Of a DNA stretch of 64,000 nt, positions 1-11,700 are shown piece by piece. The DNA comes from Fistulifera solaris (taxonomy: Eukaryota; Bacillariophyta; Bacillariophyceae; Naviculales; Stauroneidaceae), in contig AP026123.1 of the NCBI GenBank assembly GCA_030295235.1, positions 930,001-994,000 of the forward strand, given 5' to 3'. The position numbers were made by a program, and so were the translations under genes. Every line of letters starts with the position of its first letter. Position 1 is the stretch's first letter. The notes beneath the pieces were generated by a model that searched no databases, was not told the DNA's origin, and worked only from the letters and a program-made list of their open reading frames with translations.

Positions 1-683
1 TTAAGAGTCTTATTTTCACGTCGAAATAATCCGAGGAACGACACCATGAATTTTTACTATGAAACAGTGTGTTGGTTTACGCCAGCCAAGAGTCGTCGAT
101 TGTACAGTAGTCATGAATCACAGTTGTTTTATTTGTCGCGATTCGCGATGCATTTCACAAAAACAAAACGTCGTCTTTGACATCACAACAAAGCAATATT
201 GGATGAAATCAATGAACAGGTGTTTTTGCTTCGTTTTGTCTTTCACAGCGGCCAAAGCAACAATCAACTGTCAAACATCTTCTTTAAGTGTCATTTGTGG
301 TCTATTCCTTGTTCCCCGTAATGCGAAGTTCGTGCCAACATTATCATTGAAGATACTTGTTTTTTACTAAAAAGACACAGGAGAGGTCAGATTCTTCATT
401 ACAAAGTATTTTGGCAGCTTTTCGAGTTGATCGATTTTGACCATGACTGGATTTCAGTCATGAGGCGCAAACAGTTTTTACGCGGTCGTCGCCGCTGGCT
501 CATCGCATTCTTCATCGTTTATTTCTTTCTCGCAAGGATCTGCGACGATGCGAGAATAAAGGCAAAGCAAGGTGCACACCAGTGCATGAGGTTGTTATAT
601 TACTCGTAGAGTTGATTGCATCCAAGTGTTCCGGCCGACCTAATACCGCACCAAACGGAACTGGTGTTTTCCCTCTGTGTCTC
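1..683. other. No supported gene (5' edge)
   Basis: Two short open frames lie here (about 103 and 60 codons). Neither has recognisable composition, domain or homologous pattern. The one feature I can support is the palindrome at 442-462, listed separately. Confidence 0.5.
442..462. repeat. Dispersed imperfect palindrome (CATGACTG...CAGTCATG)
   Basis: The 8-base arms CATGACTG and CAGTCATG flank a 5-base AT-rich centre. Near-identical palindromes recur at 14755-14775, three times in the 15.2-15.8 kb array and at 49539-49559, all in gene-free DNA. It may be a protein-binding site or the remnant of a small element. Confidence 0.55.
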
Positions 684-1367
684 ATGTTTCGGCGATACTC
701 CTACAAGTCGATTGTGATGTTGATGATCACCACCGCAGTTATACTAAGAGGTGCCACTTCGTTCAGCTCGCCTGCTCCTCGCTACAACTATTTTGCGATT
801 GGCTCAAATATGCTGCCGGAAACGATGGAAGCGCTTCGGCAAATTGATCTGAGCCGTTGCAACAGTACGGCCGCCGTGTTGACTGATTATCGTCTCGCTT
901 TCGATATATCGATGGGCCAGTCGGGCGCGGCATCGGTACGGTATGAGCCGGGAAGCGTTGTTCACGGAGTCTTGTATTCATTGACCTCGGACCAATTTGC
1001 TTCACTCAGTCTATCGGAGGGAGTGCCATTGGCGTATCTTTGGGAAAGATGTTCGGTAGTTCCTTACGAAGGTGATAATGACAGAGCGGGTGAACTAGCT
1101 TTGACGCGAAATGATGTAGAACCCGTCCCTGCATTCGTCCTAACGAGTCGGTGGGGACGAAAGTCGGTTTACAAAGAAAGAAGTACCCACAAAGATCTAC
1201 CTACTGGACGAGCCTACCTCAACATTCTGCAACGAGGAGCTGCGTATTGGAAACTGGATCGGTCTTATCAGATAGGTTTGACAAAAGTACGGACAACAGC
1301 TAGTTTCGATGGATCTGAGCTGCTACTGGAGCAGGCGCAATTTTTCAACAAATTCAAATTGATGTAA
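684..1367 (+). CDS. Gamma-glutamylcyclotransferase/AIG2-like protein with plastid-type presequence
   Basis: A 227-residue protein. The segment YFAIGSNM matches the Y-x-x-Y-GSN-M glycine loop of the GGCT/AIG2-like fold. It is followed by a conserved R-L-A-F segment, SGAASV, VHGVLYSLT and a later EGVPLAYL, in the family order. GGCT-like enzymes cleave gamma-glutamyl amines or peptides to release 5-oxoproline; the real substrate cannot be read from sequence. The ATG at 684 is preferred over an in-frame ATG at 582 because it puts a hydrophobic signal peptide (residues about 8-24) at the N terminus. That peptide ends in GATSF-SSPAP, which resembles the diatom ASAF plastid-import motif. The second Tyr of the Y-F-x-Y-GSN loop is replaced by Ile, so activity is not certain. 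Single exon, no frame problem. Confidence 0.72.
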   Translation: MFRRYSYKSIVMLMITTAVILRGATSFSSPAPRYNYFAIGSNMLPETMEALRQIDLSRCNSTAAVLTDYRLAFDISMGQSGAASVRYEPGSVVHGVLYSLTSDQFASLSLSEGVPLAYLWERCSVVPYEGDNDRAGELALTRNDVEPVPAFVLTSRWGRKSVYKERSTHKDLPTGRAYLNILQRGAAYWKLDRSYQIGLTKVRTTASFDGSELLLEQAQFFNKFKLM

Positions 1368-1408
1368 AAGTGATTATACGTGGTTGCTATGAAAGAATGC
1401 TTGATTGA

Positions 1409-2111
1409 TTACCACCACCACCAAGCTGATTGAATCGTTTTGCGGAACTCGGGTTGTTTTGAACGTCTTTCGACCCAGGCGCCTAGTTTCGGGCAGTTTA
1501 ATCCAGTGGCGAGTCCAAACTCTTGATCCAAGCGCCATAAAAAAGGAAAAGCATGACAGTCAGCGATAGTGACAGCATTTCCAACCAAATAGTCAGTATC
1601 CTGACTCGAAAGTTTGCTCTCCAGATTATCTTGCAGCATTTTTGCCAATTCAGACGTGTTTCCGCTTCCCAAGACAGCTTTTTTTGCCGGTAGGCAGCAT
1701 CTCGTTGATTTGTTTTCTCCATTCGTCGACGTCGTTTCGTTGACTTTCCGTCATTTGTAGCACGTTATTGTCGCATACTACTTCTCCCGCTCCGATGGCT
1801 TGTAAAATCAAATCCGAATCCGGCCACACCTTCGTGGCAGAGGCCATCTCTTGCACTAGTACTGGGACAGTCCCAGCCGGATTGAGCTTCCAAAACCAAT
1901 CCGGCTTTCCTCCCGCACCATATAAGGATATTTCTTCCATTTCGTATGGAATCTGCGAGCATTCTAGGGCCAGCCACGCCTTTTGGGCGAACGGGCACAT
2001 TTTGTTAGTAATAAGACGAACTGGACTTGATTCCGGCATGTTTAGACCACAAGCGAAAGACAAAAAGAAGGATGAGAGAGTAATGAGCCAACGAGAACTA
2101 GACGTGATCAT
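1409..2111 (-). CDS. Glutathione S-transferase, Omega/Lambda-like (one frameshift)
   Basis: About 233 residues once one frameshift is allowed for. An N-terminal hydrophobic segment (residues 8-22) could be a signal peptide. The thioredoxin-fold half follows, with a catalytic-type CPFAQKAWLAL, as in Cys-type (Omega/Lambda/DHAR) transferases. It also has NPAGTVPVL (the cis-Pro loop that binds glutathione) and a DSDLIL segment (the usual ESxxI). The alpha-helical C-terminal half (AVTIADCHAFPFLWRL) is in another frame. The break sits in a T7 run at 1679-1685; one T fewer joins both halves without loss of conserved residues. The protein ends in an odd run of four Trp. Cys-type GSTs usually act as thioltransferases or dehydroascorbate reductases. 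Family certain, class moderately so. Confidence 0.8.
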
Positions 2112-2445
2112 ATTATTCGCTTGTAAACTTCATTGGCATAACTTTCGACATGGTCGCTTTTGTCGTGATGGCGGTGTCGTTTTATATAGTTTTTCGTCTC
2201 GCAGATTTTTCGAAAGTCGAGTACCGGTGCGGGTCGAATGAAACTGGTATGATGACGTGTAAAATTACACTATTGTCCATAGTCATTTCTATTACGTATT
2301 ATTGCGCGCCGCGCCGACGACGCCGTTCCTCTTGCCGCAACCAACAAGCTGCTAAAAGCCCATTGTCTGATAATATAACAAAGCTAGAACTAAGAAAGGT
2401 AAACTGTAACGCGGCTTAGTAAAAGAATTAGCACAAGGTTTCAGC

Positions 2446-2907
2446 ATGGCAAGCTTGCAGTTGGCGCTAAAAGCGCGTAGTCTCACTCTTCAGAACAAAC
2501 CGGCTCGTTTGTACCGAAGCATTATCAGGTACGATTGTTTTGAATGTCTGCATTCAATTGAACATTCGTTTTTCTTCCATTTCAATGCACACTCAAACAT
2601 ATTACAAACTCACAGAGAAGTTCCCCGTGTCATGACGATTTATGATATTGTGCATGTCGGAGAAAAGGAAGTCAAGCAAGCCATTCGTCAGCACTTTTAC
2701 CGAAACGCCCATGTCAAAGATGAGCGCGTTATCGACATGTTGCTGGAGCGAGGATACATGGATCTAGAGGATACGTTGCTACAGCACAAGCAGAAGAACC
2801 ATCTTATGCTCCTCATTGAAGGATACACCGGCGGAACCGATTTCAATTCCAAACGTCTCACGCCGGACTCTTCGGAAGCAGAGCAATTTGCCCGGTGGAT
2901 TGGGTAA
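2446..2907 (+). CDS. NDUFA6: NADH:ubiquinone oxidoreductase LYR subunit (B14/NDUFA6)
   Basis: Accessory subunit of mitochondrial complex I that binds acyl carrier protein through its LYR motif. The protein shows RLYRSIIR (LYR, residues about 22-24). After an intron come REVPRVM, KQAIRQHFYRNAHVKDERV and DMLLERGYMDLEDTLLQHKQKNH, the typical order of the NDUFA6 family. The reading frame stays open across a probable GT-AG intron at 2529-2615 (87 nt). Splicing joins REVP directly to the LYR helix, giving 124 residues, the usual family length. Unspliced, 29 extra non-conserved residues would split the domain. Exons 2446-2528 and 2616-2907. Confidence 0.88.
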   Translation: MASLQLALKARSLTLQNKPARLYRSIIRYDCFECLHSIEHSFFFHFNAHSNILQTHREVPRVMTIYDIVHVGEKEVKQAIRQHFYRNAHVKDERVIDMLLERGYMDLEDTLLQHKQKNHLMLLIEGYTGGTDFNSKRLTPDSSEAEQFARWIG

Positions 2908-3128
2908 AATATCGCTCAATTGCGTATGCTTCCACGATGTTACATGCAATAGTTCTTACTTAGTTGAGGAAATTAATTTGTGCCTTATTTTTCATAGCTA
3001 CCAAAGATGCAAGGACCCCTTCCAGAATTTGTTTCGTTGAAAATTACTTGTAAGAGTTGATAATCTCCGTTTTAATAATATCACAATCCTAAAAAATAGT
3101 TCAACATTTATTAACGTTTTTCTTACAA

Positions 3129-5417
3129 TTAATCTTTATTACCGTCTTGAGCGTTCAGTAAACCAGACACATCCCCAAGCTTTCTTTTATTTCCGGCAGC
3201 GGCCGCCAAGGCATTCGAACTGAGTCCTCCAGCAGCAGACAGATTTCCCAATGAGCGCGATGCTAGTGCATTTGCAAGTGCAGGGTTGCTTTGCATCAGC
3301 TGCTGGTGAGCCAGCAATCGAGCCGCGCTATCTTGACCGTGTTGCTGCTGCATGAGAGGAATATCAAGCAACGAAGGATCTTGGTGGGGGATGTCCCCAG
3401 CGGCCATTAGGCTCAAGAAATCATCAACGGATGAATTTCGTTGAGAGTTTAACCCATCTTGTACTCGCAAAGCCGTTAATCCCGTAGATGAGTCCTGACG
3501 GAGTAAGTTCGCCAGACTGGCAGCGCTCTGTGCATTGCTTGCCCACAGATTACCTGAGCTTGCGTTGCCGCCGCCATTACCAAGGCCCGCACCCAATTGA
3601 TTCAAATTCCCCATGCTTTGTAGAAGAGAGCTCAAATTGGCGTTGCTGTTTCCTGACGCATTGTTTTGGCCCATATTGCTGTTGGAGAAATTTCGTAGGA
3701 AAGATTCCACACGCCCGGCCGAGCCCAAATGTCTATCGGCCATTAAATCGCCCGACGAACCCATAGTTCGTGAGGCCACAAACTCGGCATTACGAAGGCC
3801 CGATTCCGGTACATGATTCATACTCCCATTCTGAATAAGATTTGCCAAGTTATCAATCGACTGCAGCGACTGAAAGTCGAGTGACATCAAGGCGTCAAAG
3901 CTGTTTTGTCTCTGACCTTGAAGCATGCTTGATAGAGAACCAGACGAGAGACCGCCTCGATCACGGGCGAGCTGGGACAGCTGATCTCGTGAAAGCCCGG
4001 TCTTTAACATGAGGTCACTGACGGATGGGTTGCTGGAAAGACGAGCAGCTGTCAACACAAAATGAGAATACAGATTCGACGAAAGTGAAGATCATTCGCG
4101 ACTTCGGCCCACTTACCTGACGCACTGTGAGCAAGTTGTGCCATCGACAGCCCACTTCCACCTCCTGCGGAAAGACCACCACTATTGCCCGACCGAACAG
4201 CAGCGGCAAGGAAGTTGCTCGCCGAGGACTGATTCTGTTGTTGTAAGGTCTGTAGCACCGACTGCTGCGAAGCTCTGCGTTGAAGCTCGGCTAGTAGATC
4301 TCTGCTGTCGTTATTTGACTGCTGTTGCTTATCGTTGTTGCGTTGGAAAAGGCTTCCTCCTAATAACGCACGTCCGGCGGCAGCTGCACGGCTACTGGAT
4401 CCTGATAGGTTGGAGGCTGCCAGGAGAGCTCCGTTGCCGTGCTTGAATCCAAGGGGCGGTTGCAACCACGGTGGACTAGGAGGCTCGTGATGTCCCTGAC
4501 GCGAAGCTCCTCCCATGTTGTTTTGATTCATCCGCTGAAGATCATGACTCCCGCCCAAGCTGTTTCCTCCGCCGCCGACTGTCATGGGAACATTCGAATT
4601 GTTCGGACCCCCGGCGCCCGCTCCTGCACCTACCCCAGAAGATTTGACCCGATTCGTCTGAGCCACACGCTCTAGAAAACGGCGTTCCAGTCTGTCAAAG
4701 ATTCGGAGTCGCAAAAGGAATGCAATGAGGAACGATAGAACAAGGCGGGCAAATCAAATTTTTATCAATCAGGGACTTACTCGGATAACTCGGCGCGCGA
4801 TTTCTGTATTTGTTCAGGTGTTAACCGATTCAAATCAGCCGTGCGTCGACGAAATACCTGTTTTCCGATGCAATTGCCTCCCACAAACTTCTTGGATATT
4901 CTCATAGGATCACAATTGAGCAATTTACTAAGAAAGGTACGTAAGGTAGTTCCATCGGTCAAAGGCAACAATCCTGCTTTGAATTCCTGAATCAGACGGT
5001 TGGCGTAAGCTTCTTCTTCGGGAGTCCATTTTCCGCGACGAAGAGGAGGCCCCTTCTTTTTCCGCCACCGCCGCCGTTGTTGTTGTGTTGTTGTTGCTGG
5101 GCTTGCTGCATCTGCTGCTGCTGTTGCATTTGCAATGCTCGGGCCATGACTTGTTGTTGCTGAGCTCGATCATTGCTGGCGGCGATTAGACCATCCGCTT
5201 GGGCAGCACTCTGTGCTGCCTGAAGGATGAGGGAGGACATGCTGTAACAACATGGTAGAGGGGGAGGTTAGGCATTCGTTGAATTGCGGCGCAGGATAGG
5301 AGATCATACACATGGTGCTGCGGTCTTTCATTTTGTTTGTTGCAGCCCGATGCTAAGTTTCTCGAAGAGTGAATGATGAACAAAGACTTACCCTCCATCG
5401 TTGAACGAGTCGGACAT
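3129..5417 (-). CDS. Q/N/S-rich protein with conserved stramenopile domain, function unknown
   Basis: Four exons: 5417-5392, 5241-4781, 4691-4117 and 4048-3129. Introns are 150, 89 and 68 nt, with GT(A/G)AG donors and CAG acceptors. The lengths fit about 660 residues with one base missing in the T5 run at 5057-5061. Exon 2 encodes a Gln-rich stretch, then GKWTPEEEAYANRLI (slightly Myb/SANT-like). A strongly conserved-looking block follows, with DGTTLRTFLSKLL, CDPMRISKKF and IGKQVF. I know similar blocks from diatom and oomycete proteins, where they are uncharacterised. The rest is low-complexity Asn/Ser/Gly/Gln sequence with a C-terminal KRKLGD that could be a nuclear signal. Composition suggests a nuclear regulator or co-factor, but that is inference only. 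Confidence 0.65.
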
Positions 5418-6249
5418 GATGTTGAACTAACAAGCAAGACTTCTTCCTTTCTTCAAACAAGTAACTTGAGCTTCAAGGTGTTTGTGTAAAACAATCAGCC
5501 TGATTCATGTTGAACGTTGAACCTGCACCGCCTACGGTGGTCGCTGGACGATGAGCAGCTTGGAGCAGCGATCAGCTGTATGCTGTATTCCGCGCCGCTC
5601 TTATGGAGTGCGGTTGGCATGGAACAAAAGGTATGACGCCAAGTTGTGTACCAGTTTTACGTGGTCTTACGGGTTCACCCAACGCACGCGCATACAGTTT
5701 AAGCTATACTCCATAATCTTGACATCTGCTTCAATTTGAACAGCCACAAACGATGACATTTTTCTGGCCAGTACCGTATTAAATTTCAGTAGTGAATTTA
5801 GTAGAAAAACTCCGAAACCTAGAATACAGTAAAGAATACGGACAAACTTTTCGCTCTTCTGAATTCTGAAGGTACTCTAGAAAATAATGTAGTCGAGTGG
5901 ATTTCAATTGGACGTTTTTCCGCTGATAGTCGGAAGTACCTTGTATCTTCTACAGAGTACTCTATATATAAAGACACACTTCAATTAAGGTTTAAGGGTA
6001 AAATATACCCTTCTGCGTTCGTTGAAAAGGTTGATTAACCTGACTCCTAATGCTGCTGCAGCATAGACCTCCTCGCTCCTCGCGTGGCTTTCAACGCATT
6101 AAAGCAAAATGAGTGCGGCGGTTCAAAGAATGACATCTATTCAATAATAAAAGCTGCTCCACTTCTATAAATAATTCGTCAATAAACAAGAGAAAGATGT
6201 TAGCGGCCGTGCAGCGTCGCATAAACGCACCGACGAGCTCGTCAATCTA
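5418..6249. other. Intergenic region, nothing recognised
   Basis: About 0.8 kb between two divergent genes, moderately AT-rich. It must hold both promoters. A 62-codon open frame (5551-5739) has no supporting feature. An in-frame extension upstream of the Exo70 start contains no ATG. Confidence 0.45.
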
Positions 6250-8711
6250 ATGGATCAGATGGACGACGCGACCACGGAAGCGTTTCAATGCTGTGAATGG
6301 TTGAATCACCGAGCAAAGCAGCTGGATGCCCTAACCAGCCCGGCTTCGGATGCCAGTAGTATGTTAAGTCGAGCAAATGCTAATTTGGCGGCAACTCTCG
6401 TTCTCATGAAAGACGCCCGCGAGAAATTCGATACGGTGCAAGATTGTGAGCCGGCGATGGAACGACTGGATAAGGGTGTCAAAGATATGGAAGAATCCGG
6501 GGAAAAGACCAAGAAGAAAAAAGTCGTCATTGAAGAATCGGGTCGTTCTGACGGAGCAAGACGTTTACGCGGCAGGAGACTCGATTGAAATTTTGCGTGA
6601 TGCGTTTCAGTATTTCAATGCCAGAAGCAGTTGGCGTTCGGCACCTTCCACACTCTCAGCGCTGGAGCGTTTGCACAAGATGGGCGTCGACGCAATGTGC
6701 TCACTCATTCAAATTCATTTGAAAAAAGCTGGGCCTGCTGTTAGACCGAAGAGGAGCCTCAAGAAAGACGTTATGCCTGCAGATGAGACGGCGCAACAAG
6801 TAAGATATCCCGCGTCTTTTCGTTTTCTGACATTTACTTTTCTCACTCTTTTGTCAGACACGTGACAGACTCGCCGATGCTTTGCAAAATAGGGATCTTC
6901 TTAAATCTATTGGGGAGTCAGAAGAGTATCAACCCATCGAGGCGCGTCCGATACGAGAGATTCGTGCCATCTTTGATTGTCTCGGCAGTCATGGTTACAC
7001 GCTGGGGCCCATTGCGAAGCGAGAGCCGGTCGGGCTCTCGGAGATCTTTGGTATACCAGCGCATAAAGTAGCACGAGTCGAAAAAGTGGGTGCTGGTAGC
7101 TTTTTGAATCTAATGAAGCAGGAACTTCGTACCGGGTTCCCTCAGTTGGATGCTTACGGCGAGGCCCGAAAGTTTACGGCGTATTTTGCAATGGATGCTT
7201 TCTACAAACGAATCAAGCAGGATAGAAAGAAGAAGTTAGAGAAGGCTCAGGAAACCGCGATCGCTCATGCCGCGATGACAGGAACGAAAGTGAAGATGGT
7301 GGACGACGCAGATGCGGCGGCTCGCGATGCAGTTCGGTGTCTCGAGCATTGCATGGTTATTGTAGCCGGTGAGAAGTCCGTATATCGTACTATCATCACA
7401 CCGTCTTTGGCGATGAGGAGCAGTGAAGGATACGACGAAGATGAAGCTGAAACATCTCCGTTTTTCAAGAAGGCTTGTGTTGGAGCGTACGCACATGTAG
7501 TTGGGACGGTCATTGATCGAACCTTGGACATCATTGAGACTGTTTTTCTGAAGGAATGTGGCATTGGTCAGACGTCGGGCAAAGAAAAGAGTGACAAGGA
7601 TAAAGAGCCCCTTTGACCGTGCGTGCGGCTGCGTCTGCTGCTGGTGCCGGATTGCGCATGTTAGACGGTGTCCGTATGCTTGGGCCGTCGCTAGCAAAAC
7701 TCAGTGAAATGATTGTTGGTGATGGACAAACAGATCCTAGTACCAGCATTGCAGCGTCACTTTGCATCGCAATTCATAGAACAACGGTCAAGAACTCGGC
7801 TAGGACCCTCGAGAATCTCGCAAAAGCCATTCAGGATGACCCCCTCAAAGGTCCATTGCATCGCCCTAAAGATGCAAGCGTGTCTACAGTCACTTCCGAT
7901 GTGGTACATGCGATCCGGCTTGTCTCTCCTTTTGTAAGCGCGTACAAAAGTGTATCGAAGCGACGGTAAGTGCGACTATCACGATTAGTTACGACTTGAC
8001 GTTATGTTTCTGACAAATCATTGGAATCCGCATACTGGTAGTGCTCTCCCTTGGGATCCAAATTTGGGTGAGGAGGCTGGTGAGCTCGACTCGTTCGTTC
8101 GTTATCTCGTAATGCGACTTTTCAATTCATTAAAAGGGAAGGCTTTGAACTATACGAAGGACCAGCGTGACGATAGTCAGGCCAAAAGCAATCTTTTCCT
8201 ATTGAACAATGCGTTCTATTTATTAGAAGAGCTTGGTCCTGACTCAGGGCACAGCTTACAGCAAAGCAAAGAACATTACCGCATTGAGGGCTCTTGGTTC
8301 GTCGACAAAGTTCAGAAATTAATGGAATCTGAGAAAAACAAGTATTTGTTACACTGGGAAGCCTTAAACACACATTTAACTGCGGTCGCGAACCAAAACC
8401 TGGAGTATCAAAAGAATGACTCGAATATTCTGTCTCATGATAGTGGTCGTCTCATCAAGGAGCGTTTCAAAGGTTTTAATGAAGATTTCGAACGAACTTA
8501 CGCTTTGCACAAAAAGCTGTGTGTGATCGACCCTCGATTACGGCTGGAGCTTCAGCAGGCTGTCAACAGTGTTTTCTTGCCACGATATCGACGCTTTCAC
8601 GATAAGTACACGAAAATTCGGTTTTCCAAAAAGAATCAAGAAGCATATACTAAGTATCACCCTGATAGGATTGAAGAGATGTTGGCCGATCTTTACGTGG
8701 ATCCTGAGTAG
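6250..8711 (+). CDS. EXO70: Exocyst complex component Exo70 (two frameshifts)
   Basis: Subunit of the octameric exocyst that tethers secretory vesicles to the plasma membrane through phosphoinositide binding. Exons 6250-6799, 6858-7965 and 8042-8711; introns of 58 and 76 nt begin GTAAGA and GTAAGT. The N-terminal part is helical (KQLDALTSP, REKFDTVQDCEPAMERL). The middle has IREIRAIFDCLGSHGY. The C terminus is classic Exo70: FLLNNAFYLLEEL, FNEDFERTYALHK, YRRFHDKYTKIRF and YTKYHPDRIEEMLADLY, with many Lys/Arg for lipid contact. Two frame breaks fit one extra A in the A6 run 6517-6522 and one missing C in the C4 run 7608-7611; the net length is 775 residues. The start at 6250 is the first ATG in frame and is less certain than the rest. 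Convergent with TAF2, 67 bp between stops. Confidence 0.87.
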
Positions 8712-8778
8712 TAACAGACCTTGAAGTGATGAAGAATTTATCCGTATGATACTCCTAACTCCATTTTTAATTAATGAA

Positions 8779-11700
8779 TTAGTCTTCATTAGCACTTTTG
8801 ACTTTTAAACGAAGTTTGGTCACAACCGTTCCGCCATCCAACCCTAATGCTCTGCGTTGTTTAGCTGCAGAGGCAATCCATCCGCCATGTCGAAAGGCTG
8901 CGTCACGCTCGATTGGAGGGAGCGGCTGCCCAATTCCTTGCTCGGTAACTGTCATTTCCCCCGATCCTTTACTAACTTTGTTGATTTCAAAAGCTCTCTT
9001 AACCATTTCTCCGCGCCAAGCTTGACGATCTAACTCTGTGTCGACAAAACGACTAATATCTTCGAGGGAAGTCTCTTCTGCACTGGCCGCCGCCTTCTCT
9101 TCCTCAGATATTTTCATTACTTTGTGTGCCCCGAGCTCAAAGTAACGCGCTTCATTCTCGCGCAATTTCCAGGATTGTACTTGCAATACAGCATAGCAAC
9201 CGCGCGGCCAGATCCACTGCCAAAGAGCGAGTAATGAACAACGTAGCATGCCATCAAAAGCACAAACACCCCTATTTCTCGAATCATGGTCCATTGAAGG
9301 TGAAGAATCTGCCGGTTCTCCATTTATCGTGCGCCAGATGCGCGTGGCAAACAAAGCTACGCGAACAATAACAACTTCAGTAACCTTTTCTTTTGGGTGA
9401 CCTGCTCGTCCAATTAAACGCAAGCCTCGCCTGGCCCCGTCATTTACAGCTCGTGCGGCTGGCAAGTAACCACCAGCAACATCCATCAACATTGCGCTTC
9501 CATTGTCTCCACCATGACTGGCGCCAAGAGGCCCATTAAAGAATCTAGAGCCGCAAGTAACCAAATCATTTCTTCCACCGATAGCCCCAACACGTTGCAT
9601 CGAGCACACCTTGCCCGTGCAGGCATCCATCATTATCAAGGAAAGAGTCTGCCGAAGTTCAGGTGATGTACATGGGTCTACGATGGATAATCAGATTTCA
9701 TTACAAGTGCAGTTCACGATATGCCCAATAACACGCGACGAAGACTCACCTAGAACGCGTTCCAGCAAATACTCCAGTCCAATTAAGAGTCCCAAAGGTT
9801 CTGATTGGGTATCCAGACGGTCAGAGGCGCAACAGATACAAACGGTGGCCTGCGCACAAGCCGCCCTGGTCAAATCGTTCCTCAAAGGCTTACTATCAAA
9901 GATAGAAAGATAGAAATGGGCTGACGTTATGTCTTCCTTGGCATGGTTCTCCATCTGGTCTGTTGGCGAAGTGTTTGAACCACATTGCTTTAATATTGCC
10001 AGGTTAGCGAGCGAAACAATTGCACATGAGGATATCACATCGTAGCAGTTTCCTGAAATGCCTGTGCCGTCCTCTCGAGCCAGTTCAGAACGAATTCGTT
10101 CGCGATATAACTCCCAGTCTAACCAATTACGAGCCGCTGAAATTATACGATCAAGAGGATGAGCGCCAGAGGCTTGAACCTGTTTTCCTGTTGCAGGGTC
10201 GGTTATCATTTGTGGACGGGAGTTTATGTGACTCAGGGAAAGTAGAGCGTCAGCCATCAGCATAGAAGAGATATACGACAATGAAGGCGCTCTACGGCAT
10301 CCTGACGACGTGACCTCGTCAATTCCAGTCTTGTTTTCCATATTGGAAACATCTTCTTGAAGCTTTTCCGCCTTTTTCCTTTCCATCAACTCCTCGTCAG
10401 GATAAACAAGGTGCCCAACCATCTCTGCATCTTCCGACTCAAGAACAGCCGCGAGCATTTCCAATGATTTAGACGGTGTAAGACCGTCTTTGGCACGGAT
10501 GCACGCAATGGCTGTGACGGCGGCTGACCGTACCCTATATTCTTCGTCTTCCTCTATTTCAACATCTTCGGCTTCGTCAAGCGCATCTTCTCGTTCCTCG
10601 CCTTCTTCTAATAAGTCAAGATAACGATACACTTCCTCTTCGGTCGACTTCGTTGACGTAGCAGCGGCGTCACCAGAAGCTGGGGCCTGTTGAAGACTTA
10701 GTTCTCCTGTCCTGAGTACCAATCGTGAAAACTTAATCGGCATAATAGTATCATTGCTAACAAAACGCTCGCTAAAATACTGTAGCAAAAGCGTCAGCCC
10801 CGTCCAGTGATCCGTACTAGTACTGCTTATTGTCGGTGGGCCTTTGTTGTTCTGCCATTGGGCAATGCAGAGCGCTGCCTGTGAGCGGACTGTAGGCGTG
10901 TGCGGTAGTGAACTGTGAATCGCAGGGGACCCCCGCAAACAATCTCCCAATATTCTCACTGGTAATTCAGATACGCTGACATCATAAATAGCTTTCGTTT
11001 TCGAAGGAACTTGGATTTGTAAAGGTCGCTCTGCTAATGCCCGGATAGCATCAACCTGAGCTCCTGCGTCGCCGTCGTGGTAGAGTTGCTCAGCCAAGCA
11101 GGCATCGGGTTGCAATACCGATATTTTCCCTCCGTAGAGGCCCATAGGATCGACACGCACCCATAATAAAGGTGTCAAGTTCGTTAAGCGAATCAGTTCA
11201 ATTGCCTGAAACCCGCCGCGATGAAACTGCGATTCGGTAAAGACACTACCAGATCCTGGCCCTGCTTTTTCACCTCCTGCCGCAAGCTGCGCTTTAGTCG
11301 TCGTAACAGGCTTAGCATGCAGAAACGACGTACCCCAATCTCTACGACTGCCATCTGTTGAAAGCTCTTTTACATATTCGCGGAAATGACCTTCATTCTC
11401 TACAACACGGATCGTGATCGGACCACCATATGCGGTGCCACCTTCCGGAATGATGGGTTCTGCATATGTCTGCAGTTGAATACCTTTAGTAACCGCAGTG
11501 TCTTGATCCCACGCAGAAACATCTCTCGCAGCTTCAACATGAACGCCTACTTTGCAATAAAACATCGATGATCCTCTCACAAAAGAATTAGGGAATCCCT
11601 CTGGGTCAACGAAAGGACCATGCGTTCGCGGATCTTCAGCGTGTCTCTCGACATCCACTTGTGTGCCCATCAACTGATGCTCTTTGACTCTCCCACAAAG

